From Corynebacterium sp. SCR221107 (lineage in GTDB: Bacteria; Actinomycetota; Actinomycetes; Mycobacteriales; Mycobacteriaceae), in the NCBI RefSeq assembly GCF_027886475.1, contig NZ_CP115670.1, forward strand, positions 248,001 through 312,000: a stretch of DNA of 64,000 nucleotides. The letters run 5' to 3'. This document shows positions 54,683-63,732 of the stretch, piece after piece (positions within the stretch are counted from its first letter, which is position 1; each line of letters begins with the position of its first letter). Below the pieces are notes generated by a model, which saw only the letters and a list, made by a program, of their open reading frames with translations, made no database searches and had not been told where the DNA came from. The position numbers and the translations under genes are program-made.

Positions 54683-55457
54683 GATTGCCGGGGCCGTCGC
54701 GTTGGCGGCACTCATCATCGGCGCTGGTGCGCCCCGGCGGCGTGTCGGCCCACACAACGCCACCCGCCTAGGTGGCATCAACCGGATCGTCGGTGCGCTT
54801 GCTGCTGCCGCCGCCCTGTTTGCCCTGCGCTCCTACCTGCTGCCTGCCATCGCGGCGATGGTGGTGGGGGCTACCGCAACCCACCTGGTGCGCAGCCGTC
54901 GCAGGCAAAAGAAGATGCTTGCCGACGGCGCCGCCGTCGCCACCGCAATGGCCATCATCGCGGGCGAATTGCGGGCGGGCGCGCAGGTGGGGCACTCCAT
55001 CGAACGCGCCGGGACAGAACTCGAAGACACCAACGCGGCCGTGGCCACGGCCCTGCTCGTGGCGGCGCGCACCGCCTTGGCCGGCGGGGATGGGGCTGCA
55101 AGCCTGAGCAGGTCGGGCGAGGCCATCCCCGAGCTCGGCACCCTCGCCCGGGCGTGGTCGGTGGCCCACGCGCACGGCATCTCGCAGCTGGAAATGGTCG
55201 AGCAGGCCCGTCGGCGCATCGACAAGGCCACGTCGCAGGCGCGAAAGACCCAGGCCAAGATGCAAGGAGCACAGGTCACCGCCGCAATCCTCGCCGTCAT
55301 GCCCATTTTCGGCATCGGCATGGGATTTGCCATGGGGGTAAACGTCCCCGCATTCCTGCTTACCCACCCCCTCGGCGGAATCCTTCTCGTGATGGGGGTC
55401 GGGTTGGAATGCGCCGGGCTCCTTGTGTCCGAGAAGATCATGAGGCAGGCAGCATGA
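54669..55457 (+). CDS. tadB: TadB-like inner membrane platform protein
   Basis: A 262-residue membrane protein with a GspF/TadB domain. Helices at about 3-22 and 40-65, then the cytoplasmic core ELRAGAQVGHSIERAG and AVATALLVAARTAL, and C-terminal helices (AILAVMPIFGIGMGFAMGV; PLGGILLVMGVGLECAGLL). The ATG at 54669 has AGGGGG nine bases upstream; a GTG three codons earlier has no spacing. Stop overlaps tadC (ATGA). Confidence 0.88.
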   Translation: MIPLEIAGAVALAALIIGAGAPRRRVGPHNATRLGGINRIVGALAAAAALFALRSYLLPAIAAMVVGATATHLVRSRRRQKKMLADGAAVATAMAIIAGELRAGAQVGHSIERAGTELEDTNAAVATALLVAARTALAGGDGAASLSRSGEAIPELGTLARAWSVAHAHGISQLEMVEQARRRIDKATSQARKTQAKMQGAQVTAAILAVMPIFGIGMGFAMGVNVPAFLLTHPLGGILLVMGVGLECAGLLVSEKIMRQAA

Positions 55458-56026
55458 GCGGAATAATTTTGGGACTTGCGATAGCCACGGCACTGGTGAT
55501 CACCGAACCGCGATCGACCAGACTGGTGCGCATCGGTCAAGGCCCGCGCACCCCGCGCGATGGCCCCCGAAGATCAACGCGGGGAAAGAAGGCAGGCGAG
55601 CATCTAGCGCGCGCCGGGGAGCTCGAGCTCGTGGCGGCGTGCCTGCGCTCGGGGCTGTCCCCGCAGGCGGCCGCGCAGGTGGTGGCGGAGTCCACGGGCA
55701 CGAACGCGTGGGCTCAGGTGGCCACGATGCTGCGCCTGGGCGTGGATCCCATCACCGCGTGGGACCCGATTGCCCGGCTGGAGGGCTGCCAGGAGATGGC
55801 GCTGATCGCGCGCAACTCGCACCGATCGGGTGCCGCGATGGCAACGTCGTGCCGCAACCTGGCGGCCACGCTGGACGACGCCGCCTGGGCCGAAGCCGAA
55901 AGCCGCGCCGAGCGCGCCGGCGTGCTCATAGCCATACCGCTGGCGTTGTTTTTCCTGCCCGCCTTCATCGTGTTGGGTCTGGCCCCGGTCGTGATCACCC
56001 TGGGGCAGGGCATGGCGCCACTGTAG
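55454..56026 (+). CDS. tadC: TadC-like inner membrane platform protein
   Basis: A 190-residue protein, short for the family, with a GspF-like core (LVAACLRSGLSPQAAAQVVA, ALIARNSHRSGAAMATSC) and C-terminal helix (AIPLALFFLPAFIVLGLAPVVITL). The ATG at 55454 overlaps the tadB stop. A longer frame upstream lies within tadB and is not used. With TadB it forms the base of the pilus machine. Confidence 0.85.
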   Translation: MSGIILGLAIATALVITEPRSTRLVRIGQGPRTPRDGPRRSTRGKKAGEHLARAGELELVAACLRSGLSPQAAAQVVAESTGTNAWAQVATMLRLGVDPITAWDPIARLEGCQEMALIARNSHRSGAAMATSCRNLAATLDDAAWAEAESRAERAGVLIAIPLALFFLPAFIVLGLAPVVITLGQGMAPL

Positions 56027-56075
56027 TGGCAACAATCAGGTGATCGAACACTCAAAAGAAAGTAGGTAACCCATC

Positions 56076-56384
56076 ATGACCGCTGCACTCGATGCGCTTT
56101 TCGAGGCGCAAGAAAGCACTCATTACCCTGTTCAAACCGACCACACCCACCCCGGCCCGATTGAGGTCGACGCCGCAGACCACCTCGAGGACTGTGGCTG
56201 CCTGCGCCATCGCATCAGCGTATTACTAGGCGATGACCGGGGGATGTCCACGCTGGAATACGCTATGGGTGCGCTCAGCGCAATGGCACTAGCGGCCGCC
56301 TTGTACCTGGTGGTTTCTTCCGGGACCGTCTCCGACGCACTGGAATCCATCATCACCGACGCCCTCAACAACCGACCGGCTTAA
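56076..56384 (+). CDS. Flp/pilin-like protein (DUF4244)
   Basis: A 102-residue pilin-like protein. An unusually long leader of about 56 residues contains a CGC pair (LEDCGCLRHR). The processing site is DRG-MSTLEYAMG followed by a hydrophobic helix (ALSAMALAAALYLVVSSG). Glu5 of the mature form is present. It matches the DUF4244 proteins found after tadC in actinobacteria. AAGAAAG lies before the ATG. Confidence 0.85.
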   Translation: MTAALDALFEAQESTHYPVQTDHTHPGPIEVDAADHLEDCGCLRHRISVLLGDDRGMSTLEYAMGALSAMALAAALYLVVSSGTVSDALESIITDALNNRPA

Positions 56385-56395
56385 GGGGGGCGAAA

Positions 56396-56713
56396 GTGAA
56401 AAGTAGGCGGATGGCTGATGATGCCGGTATGACAACGCTCGAGGCCGCCATGGCAGTGAGCATCCTGGTGGGCGTCGCCGCGATGATCATCGCTGGCATC
56501 GCCACGCTCGCCGCCTACATTCGGGTGGTCGATACCGCTGGGGCGGCCGCCCGGGCCCATGCGATAGGAGAGGAGTTCGCACCGGTGGGTGCCACGGTGA
56601 CCGTGACGGTGACCGGTGGCATGGTGGAAGTCACCGCGCGCGACGATTCCTTCCTTATCCCGCTTTCCGCGCAGGCCCGCTTCCCACAGGAGCTTGCCGA
56701 TGGCAACCGATAA
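56396..56713 (+). CDS. TadE-like pseudopilin
   Basis: A 105-residue protein: short basic leader MKSRRMADDAG, then MTTLEAAMAVSILVGVAAMI as the prepilin-type helix with glutamate, followed by a small outer domain (VTVTVTGGMVEVTARDDSF). Size and position match TadE in the mycobacterial cluster (Rv3655c-like). GTG start; overlaps the next gene by 14 bases. Confidence 0.85.
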   Translation: MKSRRMADDAGMTTLEAAMAVSILVGVAAMIIAGIATLAAYIRVVDTAGAAARAHAIGEEFAPVGATVTVTVTGGMVEVTARDDSFLIPLSAQARFPQELADGNR

Positions 56714-57032
56714 AAGCATTGTATGCGATGAAAAAGGTGCCATGAGCCTGCTGGCCGCGGTGATGATCGCCGCCTTGGTGGTCATCGCCGGGGCTGTCGG
56801 CTGGGCGTGCATGCGGGTCATTGATTCCCATCGCGCACAATTGGCGGCCGACATGGCGGCGGTTTCCGCAGCCTACGAGCACTATGTCGGTGGCGACGGG
56901 TGCGTGAAGGCTCAGGAGATCGCGCTAGAAAATGGGGCAAGTCTTGCCTCGTGTGAGATCGTGCTGATGGATGTTCGGGTGCGAGTGCGCGTTGAGCAGA
57001 TGGGTGCGGTGGCGGTGGCTGGCCCATCGTAG
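56700..57032 (+). CDS. Rv3654c-like TadE/TadG-type protein
   Basis: A 110-residue protein. DEKGAMSLLAAVMIAALVVI is a TadG-like N-terminal helix, followed by SHRAQLAADMAAVSAAYEHYVGG and a cysteine pair (DGCVKAQEI, LASCEIVLMD). Helicase-family-type flanks in mycobacteria carry the same gene (Rv3654c). AGGAG sits ten bases before the ATG. Last gene of the Tad operon; no prepilin peptidase (TadV) follows. Confidence 0.8.
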   Translation: MATDKSIVCDEKGAMSLLAAVMIAALVVIAGAVGWACMRVIDSHRAQLAADMAAVSAAYEHYVGGDGCVKAQEIALENGASLASCEIVLMDVRVRVRVEQMGAVAVAGPS

Positions 57033-57074
57033 AAAGTTGCGCGCGGATGTGCACGGGAGTACTCTTCGATTTAT

Positions 57075-57086
57075 ATTGCACGCAAT
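57075..57086. promoter_or_regulatory. Palindrome upstream of the Ohr gene
   Basis: ATTGC-AC-GCAAT, a perfect inverted repeat 35 bases before the Ohr start, of the size expected for a MarR/OhrR operator. No ohrR gene is adjacent. Confidence 0.4.
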
Positions 57087-57120
57087 CGTTTAGGTGAGTA
57101 ATCGCCAGAATTGAGGGAAC

Positions 57121-57540
57121 ATGGAACCGCTGTACACCGCAGAAGCACTGGCCACCGGAGCAGGCCGAAACGGCCACGTCCAGATCGCCGGAACCGAGCT
57201 CGGCCTCGACCTGGCAATCCCGAAGGAGATGGGTGGCTCCGGCAACGGCTACAACCCGGAGCAGCTCTTTGCCGCCGGCTACTCCGCCTGCTTCCACTCC
57301 GCGCTGCAGATGGTCGCCCGCACCCGCAAGCTGGAGCTCGGTGAGTCCAGCGTGGGTGCCCGCGTTAACATCGGCAAGCAGGGCGAGGGCTTCGGCCTGT
57401 CCGTCGTGCTTGAGGTTGTCATCCCGGCCCAGCCGGAGGACGTCGCCCGCGAGCTCGTCGAGCAGGCACACCAGGTCTGCCCGTACTCCAACGCCACCCG
57501 CGGCAACATCGACGTTGACCTGGTGGTTTCCCAGGACTAA
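57121..57540 (+). CDS. ohr: Organic hydroperoxide resistance protein Ohr (OsmC family)
   Basis: A 139-residue thiol peroxidase. The two redox cysteines are in GYSACFHSALQ and AHQVCPYSNATRGNIDV, the latter typical for the Ohr branch. It reduces organic hydroperoxides. A palindrome lies upstream. Its stop overlaps the convergent helicase gene by four bases. Confidence 0.93.
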   Translation: MEPLYTAEALATGAGRNGHVQIAGTELGLDLAIPKEMGGSGNGYNPEQLFAAGYSACFHSALQMVARTRKLELGESSVGARVNIGKQGEGFGLSVVLEVVIPAQPEDVARELVEQAHQVCPYSNATRGNIDVDLVVSQD

Positions 57541-59873
57541 GGCGTAACGCCTAGCATGGCGCACATGGCCCCCAACAGGGCCAGTGCGCCTTTCTTGCTC
57601 AGTGGGTTATTGCCATTCCCGCACTTCGGGGACTGCACGCACGAGGGGCACCCCGATTCGCATTCGCAGGATCGGACATTGTCGTAGGTGGCCGCGATCC
57701 ACTCCGGGAAACGCTCGAAGCCACAGTCGGCAAACCCCGCGCCGCCGGGATAGCCGTCATAGACGAACACGGTGGGAAGTCCGGTGTCCTGATGCAGCTG
57801 GGTGGATACCCCGCCGATGTCCCATCGATCGCAGGTGGCGATCAGGGGCAGCATGCCGATGGCCGCATGCTCAGCGGCATGCAAAGCGCCGGGAATGTCG
57901 GTGATGCCGAGCTGGTCGAGGACCAAAGGATCAATGGTGTAGGCCACCGCGCGGGTGCGCAGCAGCGCCGGGGGCAGGTCCAGCGGGACCATGTCCAAGG
58001 TGGTGCCATCATGCCCGCGCCGGATGTAGCCGATCACCTGATCGAGTACCTCGACCTCCAGGTTCGATACCCATAACCCCGGCGCCGGATTGGCGATCTG
58101 ATCCGGGTCGGAGACGATGCGGATATCCGTCACGCTGCGCGATTGGGTGGTGTATTCGGGCAGCTCCGCGTGCACCACCACCAGGCGATCTTCCAGATTG
58201 AGCTCATCGACGACAAAGCTTTCGCCTTGGTGGATGTAGATCGCCCCGGGGTGGGTCTGCGATTGAGCTTGGGCGCCATCGATGGTGCCCAGAAGCCGCC
58301 CGTCGGTGTGGTCGATAATCGCTAGTTGCTCGCCCGCCCCGCGCAGGGCGACCTCCTCGTGGGGAGTGGGCTGCCCGGGCTCGAGGCTTGCATACCAGCC
58401 GCGTGACCGTCGCCGCAGGTAGCCTTGGGCTGCCAGATCGGAGACGACCTCCTGGGCTCCAAGCTCGGCCACTTCGGCGTCGGAAAGCGGTGCCTCGATG
58501 GCTGCACAATAGACGTGGCCTGCAAGGATATGTGGGTTGCGGGGGTTGAAAACCGTTTTTTCAATCGGGCGGCCGATCAGCGCCTCGGGGTGATGGACGA
58601 AGTAGTTATCCATCGGCTCGTCGCGCGCGACCAAGGTGACCAGCGAACCCTGCCCGCGTCGGCCCGCGCGCCCGGCCTGCTGCCAAAAACTCGCCGCCGT
58701 GCCCGGGTAGCCAGCCATGACCACCGCATCCAACCCGCCGACGTCGATGCCCAGCTCGAGCGCGTTGGTGGAGGCAACCCCCAGCAGCGAACCATCGTCG
58801 AGGCCGCGCTCGAGCTTGCGGCGATCCTCGGCCAAATAGCCCGCCCGATAGGCGGCGATCCGAGGGGAGAGGTCTAAGCGCCCGGCGAGATTGAGCTCCT
58901 CCTGGCAGCGCATGGCCACGATCTCGGCCTGCCTGCGGGTGCGCACGAAGCTTAAGGTGCGCGCGCCCTCATTGACAAGCGCAGCCATGAGGCTGGCGGT
59001 CTCCGAAGCGGCCGAGCGGCGCACCGGCGCCCCGTTTTCGCCCTCCACGCCGTCGAGGATGGCCGGTTCCCAGGTCATCACGGTGCGTGCACCCTGGGGT
59101 GCGCCGTCGCGGGTGACGGCCACGACCTGCTTGCCAATAAGGTTGGCGGCGTGTGCACCGGGATCGTTGCTGGTGGCCGAGGCCAAAATGACGGTGGGGG
59201 TGGAACCGTAGCGGGCACACATGCGCAGGAACCGCCGCAGCACCAGCGCCACGTGTGCGCCAAAAACACCCCGATAGCTGTGGCACTCGTCGACGACGAT
59301 GAAGCGCAGGTGCCGCAACACCCGCCCCCAGCGCGCATGGTTGGGCAAAATACCGGTGTGGAGCATGTCGGGGTTGCTGAAGATGATCCGCGCCCGTTCG
59401 CGAATGGCCGCGCGCGCCTCCTGCGGGGTATCACCGTCGTAGCGGGCACAGGTTACCTGTTCGAGCCCGGCCACAGCGCTTGCGATGGCGCTTGCCGACG
59501 CCAACTGGTCCGAGCCCAAGGCCTTGGTGGGGGTCAGATACAGCGCGCAGGCCAACGGGTCGATGGCCAGGTGGGAGAAGATCGGCAACTGATAGCACAG
59601 GGACTTTCCTGAGGAGGTGCCGGTGGCCACCACCACGTCGTGGCCGGCCCAGGCCGCCTCCGCGCACTCCGCCTGATGGGTATAAGGCAAGGTGATGCCC
59701 TTGTGGACTAGGTATTCGCGCAGCGGGGGATGGATCCACGCCGGCCAGTCGGCGGTGGTCGATATCTTCGGCGGGAGGGTCTGGCGGTGTGTGCAGGTTC
59801 CTTCCGGGAATTTCTCGACGAGAATGCTGGCCAATTCCTCGCCGTACCCCGATATGGGGTTAGTTTGGCTCAT
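57537..59873 (-). CDS. DEAD/DEAH-box helicase with DUF1998 (MrfA/Hrq1-like)
   Basis: A 778-residue SF2 helicase. Motif I ATGTSSGKSLCYQLP, motif II VDECHSYRGVFGAH (DECH), motif III SATSNDP, motif VI QQAGRAGRRGQGS. The C-terminal DUF1998 has four cysteines: CECESGCPSCVQSPKCGNGN. MrfA/Hrq1 helicases act in repair of mitomycin-type crosslinks. In mycobacteria a homologue lies before cspA. The gene is divergent from cspA and convergent with ohr. Confidence 0.92.
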   Translation of the reverse strand: MSQTNPISGYGEELASILVEKFPEGTCTHRQTLPPKISTTADWPAWIHPPLREYLVHKGITLPYTHQAECAEAAWAGHDVVVATGTSSGKSLCYQLPIFSHLAIDPLACALYLTPTKALGSDQLASASAIASAVAGLEQVTCARYDGDTPQEARAAIRERARIIFSNPDMLHTGILPNHARWGRVLRHLRFIVVDECHSYRGVFGAHVALVLRRFLRMCARYGSTPTVILASATSNDPGAHAANLIGKQVVAVTRDGAPQGARTVMTWEPAILDGVEGENGAPVRRSAASETASLMAALVNEGARTLSFVRTRRQAEIVAMRCQEELNLAGRLDLSPRIAAYRAGYLAEDRRKLERGLDDGSLLGVASTNALELGIDVGGLDAVVMAGYPGTAASFWQQAGRAGRRGQGSLVTLVARDEPMDNYFVHHPEALIGRPIEKTVFNPRNPHILAGHVYCAAIEAPLSDAEVAELGAQEVVSDLAAQGYLRRRSRGWYASLEPGQPTPHEEVALRGAGEQLAIIDHTDGRLLGTIDGAQAQSQTHPGAIYIHQGESFVVDELNLEDRLVVVHAELPEYTTQSRSVTDIRIVSDPDQIANPAPGLWVSNLEVEVLDQVIGYIRRGHDGTTLDMVPLDLPPALLRTRAVAYTIDPLVLDQLGITDIPGALHAAEHAAIGMLPLIATCDRWDIGGVSTQLHQDTGLPTVFVYDGYPGGAGFADCGFERFPEWIAATYDNVRSCECESGCPSCVQSPKCGNGNNPLSKKGALALLGAMCAMLGVTP

Positions 59874-60215
59874 TGATTTCCATCGCTTCCTGCAGGTGGT
59901 GCACCTTTTTAAGAATTAATTAATCTTATTGGCCTATCCATTAGTTTCCAAACGTGCAAGACTGGTGGTGGTCGCTGAGGCAGACTAACCAGTCCCCGCC
60001 GGCGAGAAAGCTGTTATCTTGCGGTTTTGTTTTTCGGTGCGGGGCCCAGGATTAGCTGCATTGTTTTTGCGAAAGTGATCTGCGGGTGTGCCTTTTTGGT
60101 GAGTACCTGCGGTGTCTTACGTCTAGTGAGGATGATCGACCCCACCGCAATTCGGTAAACACCGAGAAGTATCCGCTGGCTACATGAGTGGCCGGCAAAA
60201 AAGTTAGGAAAATAT
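59874..60215. other. cspA long 5' leader region
   Basis: About 340 bases between the divergent helicase and cspA. The right 150-200 bases probably form the untranslated cspA leader, as cold-shock genes usually have a long, temperature-sensitive leader. No gene was found here. An RBS-like TTAGGAAAA lies seven bases before the cspA ATG. Confidence 0.5.
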
Positions 60216-60419
60216 ATGGCACAGGGAACTGTGAAGTGGTTCAACGCTGAAAAGGGATTCGGCTTCATCGCACCTGAGGACGGCAGCGCGGACGTTTTCG
60301 TCCACTACTCCGAGATTCAGGGCAATGGATTCCGCTCCCTCGAGGAGAACCAGCGCGTCGAGTTCGAGGTCGGCGAAGGCGCTAAGGGTCCGCAGGCTCA
60401 GGCGGTCCGCGCAATCTAA
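60216..60419 (+). CDS. cspA: Cold-shock protein CspA
   Basis: A 67-residue cold-shock domain with both RNA-binding motifs: [10 protein letters not shown] (RNP1) and VFVHYSEI (RNP2). Acts as RNA chaperone. Single-gene unit with its own terminator. The same position next to a helicase and topA is seen in mycobacteria. Confidence 0.96.
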   Translation: MAQGTVKWFNAEKGFGFIAPEDGSADVFVHYSEIQGNGFRSLEENQRVEFEVGEGAKGPQAQAVRAI

Positions 60420-60433
60420 ACGTACGTGATATT

Positions 60434-60467
60434 CAAGCCCCCACCGTCACGGTGTGGGGCTTGTTTG
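60434..60467 (+). terminator. cspA terminator
   Basis: CAAGCCCC / GGGGCTTG with inner ACC / GGT pairing, followed by TTTGC. Confidence 0.8.
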
Positions 60468-60698
60468 CATTATTGCCCCCATGGTGATTCCTCAGGCCAA
60501 AAACCGGCTGTGGGGGACAGGATTTAACAACTTTTCGACCGTTCTAAAATTGCCCCCACGCTGGCCTGTTGGACAAAGGTGCGTGAGTGACCCGTATTAT
60601 AAGGAAACTAATGAGTAAGAAAATTAATTTTCTTACCCAGCTAGATCCCCTCACCGTGGGAACCACGGGCACTGTTTGAATTGAGGTCGAGCTCCTCT

Positions 60699-63647
60699 AT
60701 GGCTGAATCCAAAGGCACGAAGCGCCTTGTAATCGTCGAGTCTGCGACGAAGGCGAAAAAGATCGCGCCCTACTTGGGCAGCGACTACATCGTCGAGGCC
60801 TCCGTTGGCCACATTCGTGACCTCCCACGCGGCGCCGCGGACGTCCCGGCGAAGTACAAGAAGGAGCCGTGGGCGCGCCTTGGCGTCAACACCGAGGATG
60901 GGTTCACCCCGCTGTACGTGGTCAGCCCGGATAAGAAGAAGAAGGTCGCCGACCTTAAGGCCAAGCTCAAGCAGTGCGACGAGCTGTATCTGGCAACCGA
61001 CCCCGACCGCGAAGGCGAGGCGATCGCCTGGCACCTGCTCGAGGTGCTCAAGCCGAAGGTGCCGGTCCGGCGCATGGTCTTCAACGAGATCACCAAGCCC
61101 GCGATCCTCGCGGCGGCTGAGAACACCCGCGAGCTGGACGAGAACCTCGTCGATGCCCAGGAAACCCGCCGCATCCTCGATCGCCTCTACGGCTATGAGG
61201 TCTCGCCCGTGCTGTGGAAGAAGGTCATGCCCCGGCTGTCTGCAGGACGCGTGCAGTCGGTGGCCACGCGCGTGATCGTCGAGCGTGAGCGCGAGCGCAT
61301 GGCGTTCATCTCCGCCGAGTACTGGGACTTAGAGGCTGAGTTCGACACCGGCAAGCCGGCGGTCGACGGCAACCCGTCCACCTTCATCGGCCGCCTCGTG
61401 AGCCTCGATGGCAAGCGGGTGGCAACGGGCCGTGACTTCAACGATCGCGGCCAGCTGTCTTCGGACACCGTGGTCGTCGATAAGCAACGCGCAACCGCGC
61501 TGGCCGCTGACCTCGAAGGACAGCCGATGGCCGTGGCCGCGGTGGAGGAAAAGCCCTACACCCGCCGCCCCTACGCGCCGTTTATGACCTCGACCCTCCA
61601 GCAGGAGGCCGGCCGCAAGCTGCACTACACCTCCGAGCGCACCATGCGCATCGCGCAGCGCCTATACGAAAACGGCCACATCACCTATATGCGTACCGAC
61701 TCCACCACACTGTCGGAGCAAGGCCTTAAGGCCGCCCGCGAGCAGGCGATAGCACTCTACGGCAAGGAATACGTCACCGACGGCCCGCGCCGGTACGACC
61801 GCAAGGTGAAAAACTCCCAGGAGGCGCACGAGGCCATCCGCCCCGCCGGCGAGCGCTTCGCCACCCCGAGCGAGCTATCGGGACAACTCGACGCCGAGGA
61901 ATTCAAGCTCTACGAGCTGATCTGGCAGCGCACCGTCGCCTCCCAGATGGCCGACGCCAAGGGCACCTCCATGAAGGTCACCATCGCCGGCTCCGCCCAC
62001 GACGGCAGCGCTGTCGAATTCGCCGCGACCGGCCGCACGATCACCTTCCCCGGCTTCCTGCGTGCCTACGTGGAAACGAGCAGGCTTGCCGACGGCCGCG
62101 ACGTCGCCGACAACGCCGAGAAGCACCTGCCGCGCCTAGCCGCAGGCGATCCGTTGGGTGTGAACACGATCACCGCCGACGAGCACTCGACCAACCCGCC
62201 GGCCCGCTACACGGAGGCCTCGCTGGTCAAGAAGATGGAAGACCTCGGCATCGGCCGCCCGTCGACCTATGCCTCCATCATCAAGACCATCCAGGACCGC
62301 GGCTACGTCTACTCCCGCGGCAACGCGCTGGTGCCCAGCTGGGTGGCCTTCGCCGTGGTCGGGCTCATGGAGAAGTCCTTCTCCTCGCTGGTCGACTACG
62401 ACTTCACCTCCTCCATGGAAGACGAGCTGGACCAGATCGCCAACGGCGAGGAAGACGGCACCCACTGGCTGACCGGCTTCTACTTCGGCGACGCCGACGC
62501 CTCCGACGCCACCGCCGAATCCGTGGCCAAGCACGGCGGCCTCAAGGCGCTGGTGGGCGACAACCTCGAATCCATCGACGCCCGCGAGGTCAACTCGCTG
62601 AAGCTTTTCGACGACGCGGAAGGCCGCGCCATCGTGGTGCGCGTCGGCCGCTACGGGCCGTATATCGAGCGGGTGATCGGACGCGATGAGCAAACCGGCG
62701 AGCCGATCTATCAGCGCGCCAACATCTCGGATACCACCACCCCGGACGAGCTGACCCTGGAGCTTGCGGAGAAGCTGTTTGCCACCCCGCAGTCCGGGCG
62801 TGAGCTGGGCACCAACCCCGCCAACGGGCGTATGATCGTGGCCAAGGAAGGTCGTTTTGGCCCCTACGTCACTGAGATTCTCGGTGAGGATGAGAAGGAA
62901 AAGGTGGCCAAGGTCGCCGAGGAGATCGTCGCCGCCGAGCGCGCAGAGGAAGACGCGCAGCGCGCCGCCGAGGGCAAGCGGGCCAAGAACTGGGAGACCA
63001 AGACCGCCGCTGCCGCCAAGGAGAAGCGGATCAACCAGATCATCGACGAGCGCCTCAAGCCCGCCACCGCCTCCCTGTTTTCCACGATGGAGCCTTCCAC
63101 CGTCACCCTGGAAGAAGCGCTGCAGCTGATGAGCCTGCCGCGTGAGGTGGGCGTGGATCCCTCCGACGGCGAGGTTATTACCGCGCAGAACGGGCGCTAT
63201 GGCCCGTACCTGAAGAAGGGCTCGGACTCGCGCACGCTGGCCAGCGAGGAGCAGATCTTCACGATCACCCTCGATGAGGCCCGTCGCATCTACGCCGAGC
63301 CCAAGCGTCGCGGCCGCGGGACGACCTCCCAGTCCGTGATCAAGCAGCTAGGTGACAACGACGTCTCCGGCAAGCCCATGTCCGTGCGCGACGGCCGCTT
63401 CGGCCCGTACGTCACCGATGGCACCACGAACGCCTCCCTGCGCCGCGGCGACGACCCCACCGCGCTGACCGACGCCCGCGCCAACGAGCTGCTGTCCGAG
63501 CGCCGTGCCAAGGAGGCCGCGGACGGGCCGGCGAAGAAGTCGACGAAGGCGACCAAGGCGACAAAGAAAGCCGCCAAGAAGACGTCGAAGAAGACCGTCA
63601 AGAAGACTACCAAGCGCGTGGTGAAAGCCGGAGCGCGGAAGTCGTAG
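60699..63647 (+). CDS. topA: DNA topoisomerase I
   Basis: A 982-residue type IA topoisomerase that relaxes negative supercoils. The N-terminal Toprim has LVIVESATKAKKIAPYLG and ATDPDREGEAIAWHL; the active-site tyrosine lies in ITYMRTDSTTLS. C-terminal half carries actinobacterial repeat domains (VRVGRYGPYIERV, AKEGRFGPYVTEIL, AQNGRYGPYLKKG, VRDGRFGPYVTDG) in place of zinc fingers, and the end is a Lys/Thr tail (KKAAKKTSKKTVKKTTKR) that aids DNA binding. The ATG at 60699 is preferred over an earlier in-frame start by conservation. Confidence 0.96.
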   Translation: MAESKGTKRLVIVESATKAKKIAPYLGSDYIVEASVGHIRDLPRGAADVPAKYKKEPWARLGVNTEDGFTPLYVVSPDKKKKVADLKAKLKQCDELYLATDPDREGEAIAWHLLEVLKPKVPVRRMVFNEITKPAILAAAENTRELDENLVDAQETRRILDRLYGYEVSPVLWKKVMPRLSAGRVQSVATRVIVERERERMAFISAEYWDLEAEFDTGKPAVDGNPSTFIGRLVSLDGKRVATGRDFNDRGQLSSDTVVVDKQRATALAADLEGQPMAVAAVEEKPYTRRPYAPFMTSTLQQEAGRKLHYTSERTMRIAQRLYENGHITYMRTDSTTLSEQGLKAAREQAIALYGKEYVTDGPRRYDRKVKNSQEAHEAIRPAGERFATPSELSGQLDAEEFKLYELIWQRTVASQMADAKGTSMKVTIAGSAHDGSAVEFAATGRTITFPGFLRAYVETSRLADGRDVADNAEKHLPRLAAGDPLGVNTITADEHSTNPPARYTEASLVKKMEDLGIGRPSTYASIIKTIQDRGYVYSRGNALVPSWVAFAVVGLMEKSFSSLVDYDFTSSMEDELDQIANGEEDGTHWLTGFYFGDADASDATAESVAKHGGLKALVGDNLESIDAREVNSLKLFDDAEGRAIVVRVGRYGPYIERVIGRDEQTGEPIYQRANISDTTTPDELTLELAEKLFATPQSGRELGTNPANGRMIVAKEGRFGPYVTEILGEDEKEKVAKVAEEIVAAERAEEDAQRAAEGKRAKNWETKTAAAAKEKRINQIIDERLKPATASLFSTMEPSTVTLEEALQLMSLPREVGVDPSDGEVITAQNGRYGPYLKKGSDSRTLASEEQIFTITLDEARRIYAEPKRRGRGTTSQSVIKQLGDNDVSGKPMSVRDGRFGPYVTDGTTNASLRRGDDPTALTDARANELLSERRAKEAADGPAKKSTKATKATKKAAKKTSKKTVKKTTKRVVKAGARKS

Positions 63648-63652
63648 AACGA

Positions 63653-63688
63653 CCAACCCCCGGCGTTCGACCGGGGGCTTTGGGTTTT
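63653..63688 (+). terminator. topA terminator
   Basis: CCCCCGG / CCGGGGG with a seven-base loop, followed by CTTTGGGTTTT. Confidence 0.8.
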
Positions 63689-63700
63689 AGGCATGCTTCG

Positions 63701-63722
63701 CAGGCCCCCTGGTGGGGGCCTG
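63701..63722 (-). terminator. Hairpin downstream of the HNH gene
   Basis: CAGGCCCCC / GGGGGCCTG with four-base loop, 11 bases past the stop of the minus-strand HNH gene. Confidence 0.55.
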
Positions 63723-63732
63723 TGGTGTTTGT

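Noticed and set aside
59990..60215. A riboswitch in front of cspA
   Set aside because: No recognisable ligand-binding consensus; a temperature-sensitive cold-shock leader is the simpler reading.
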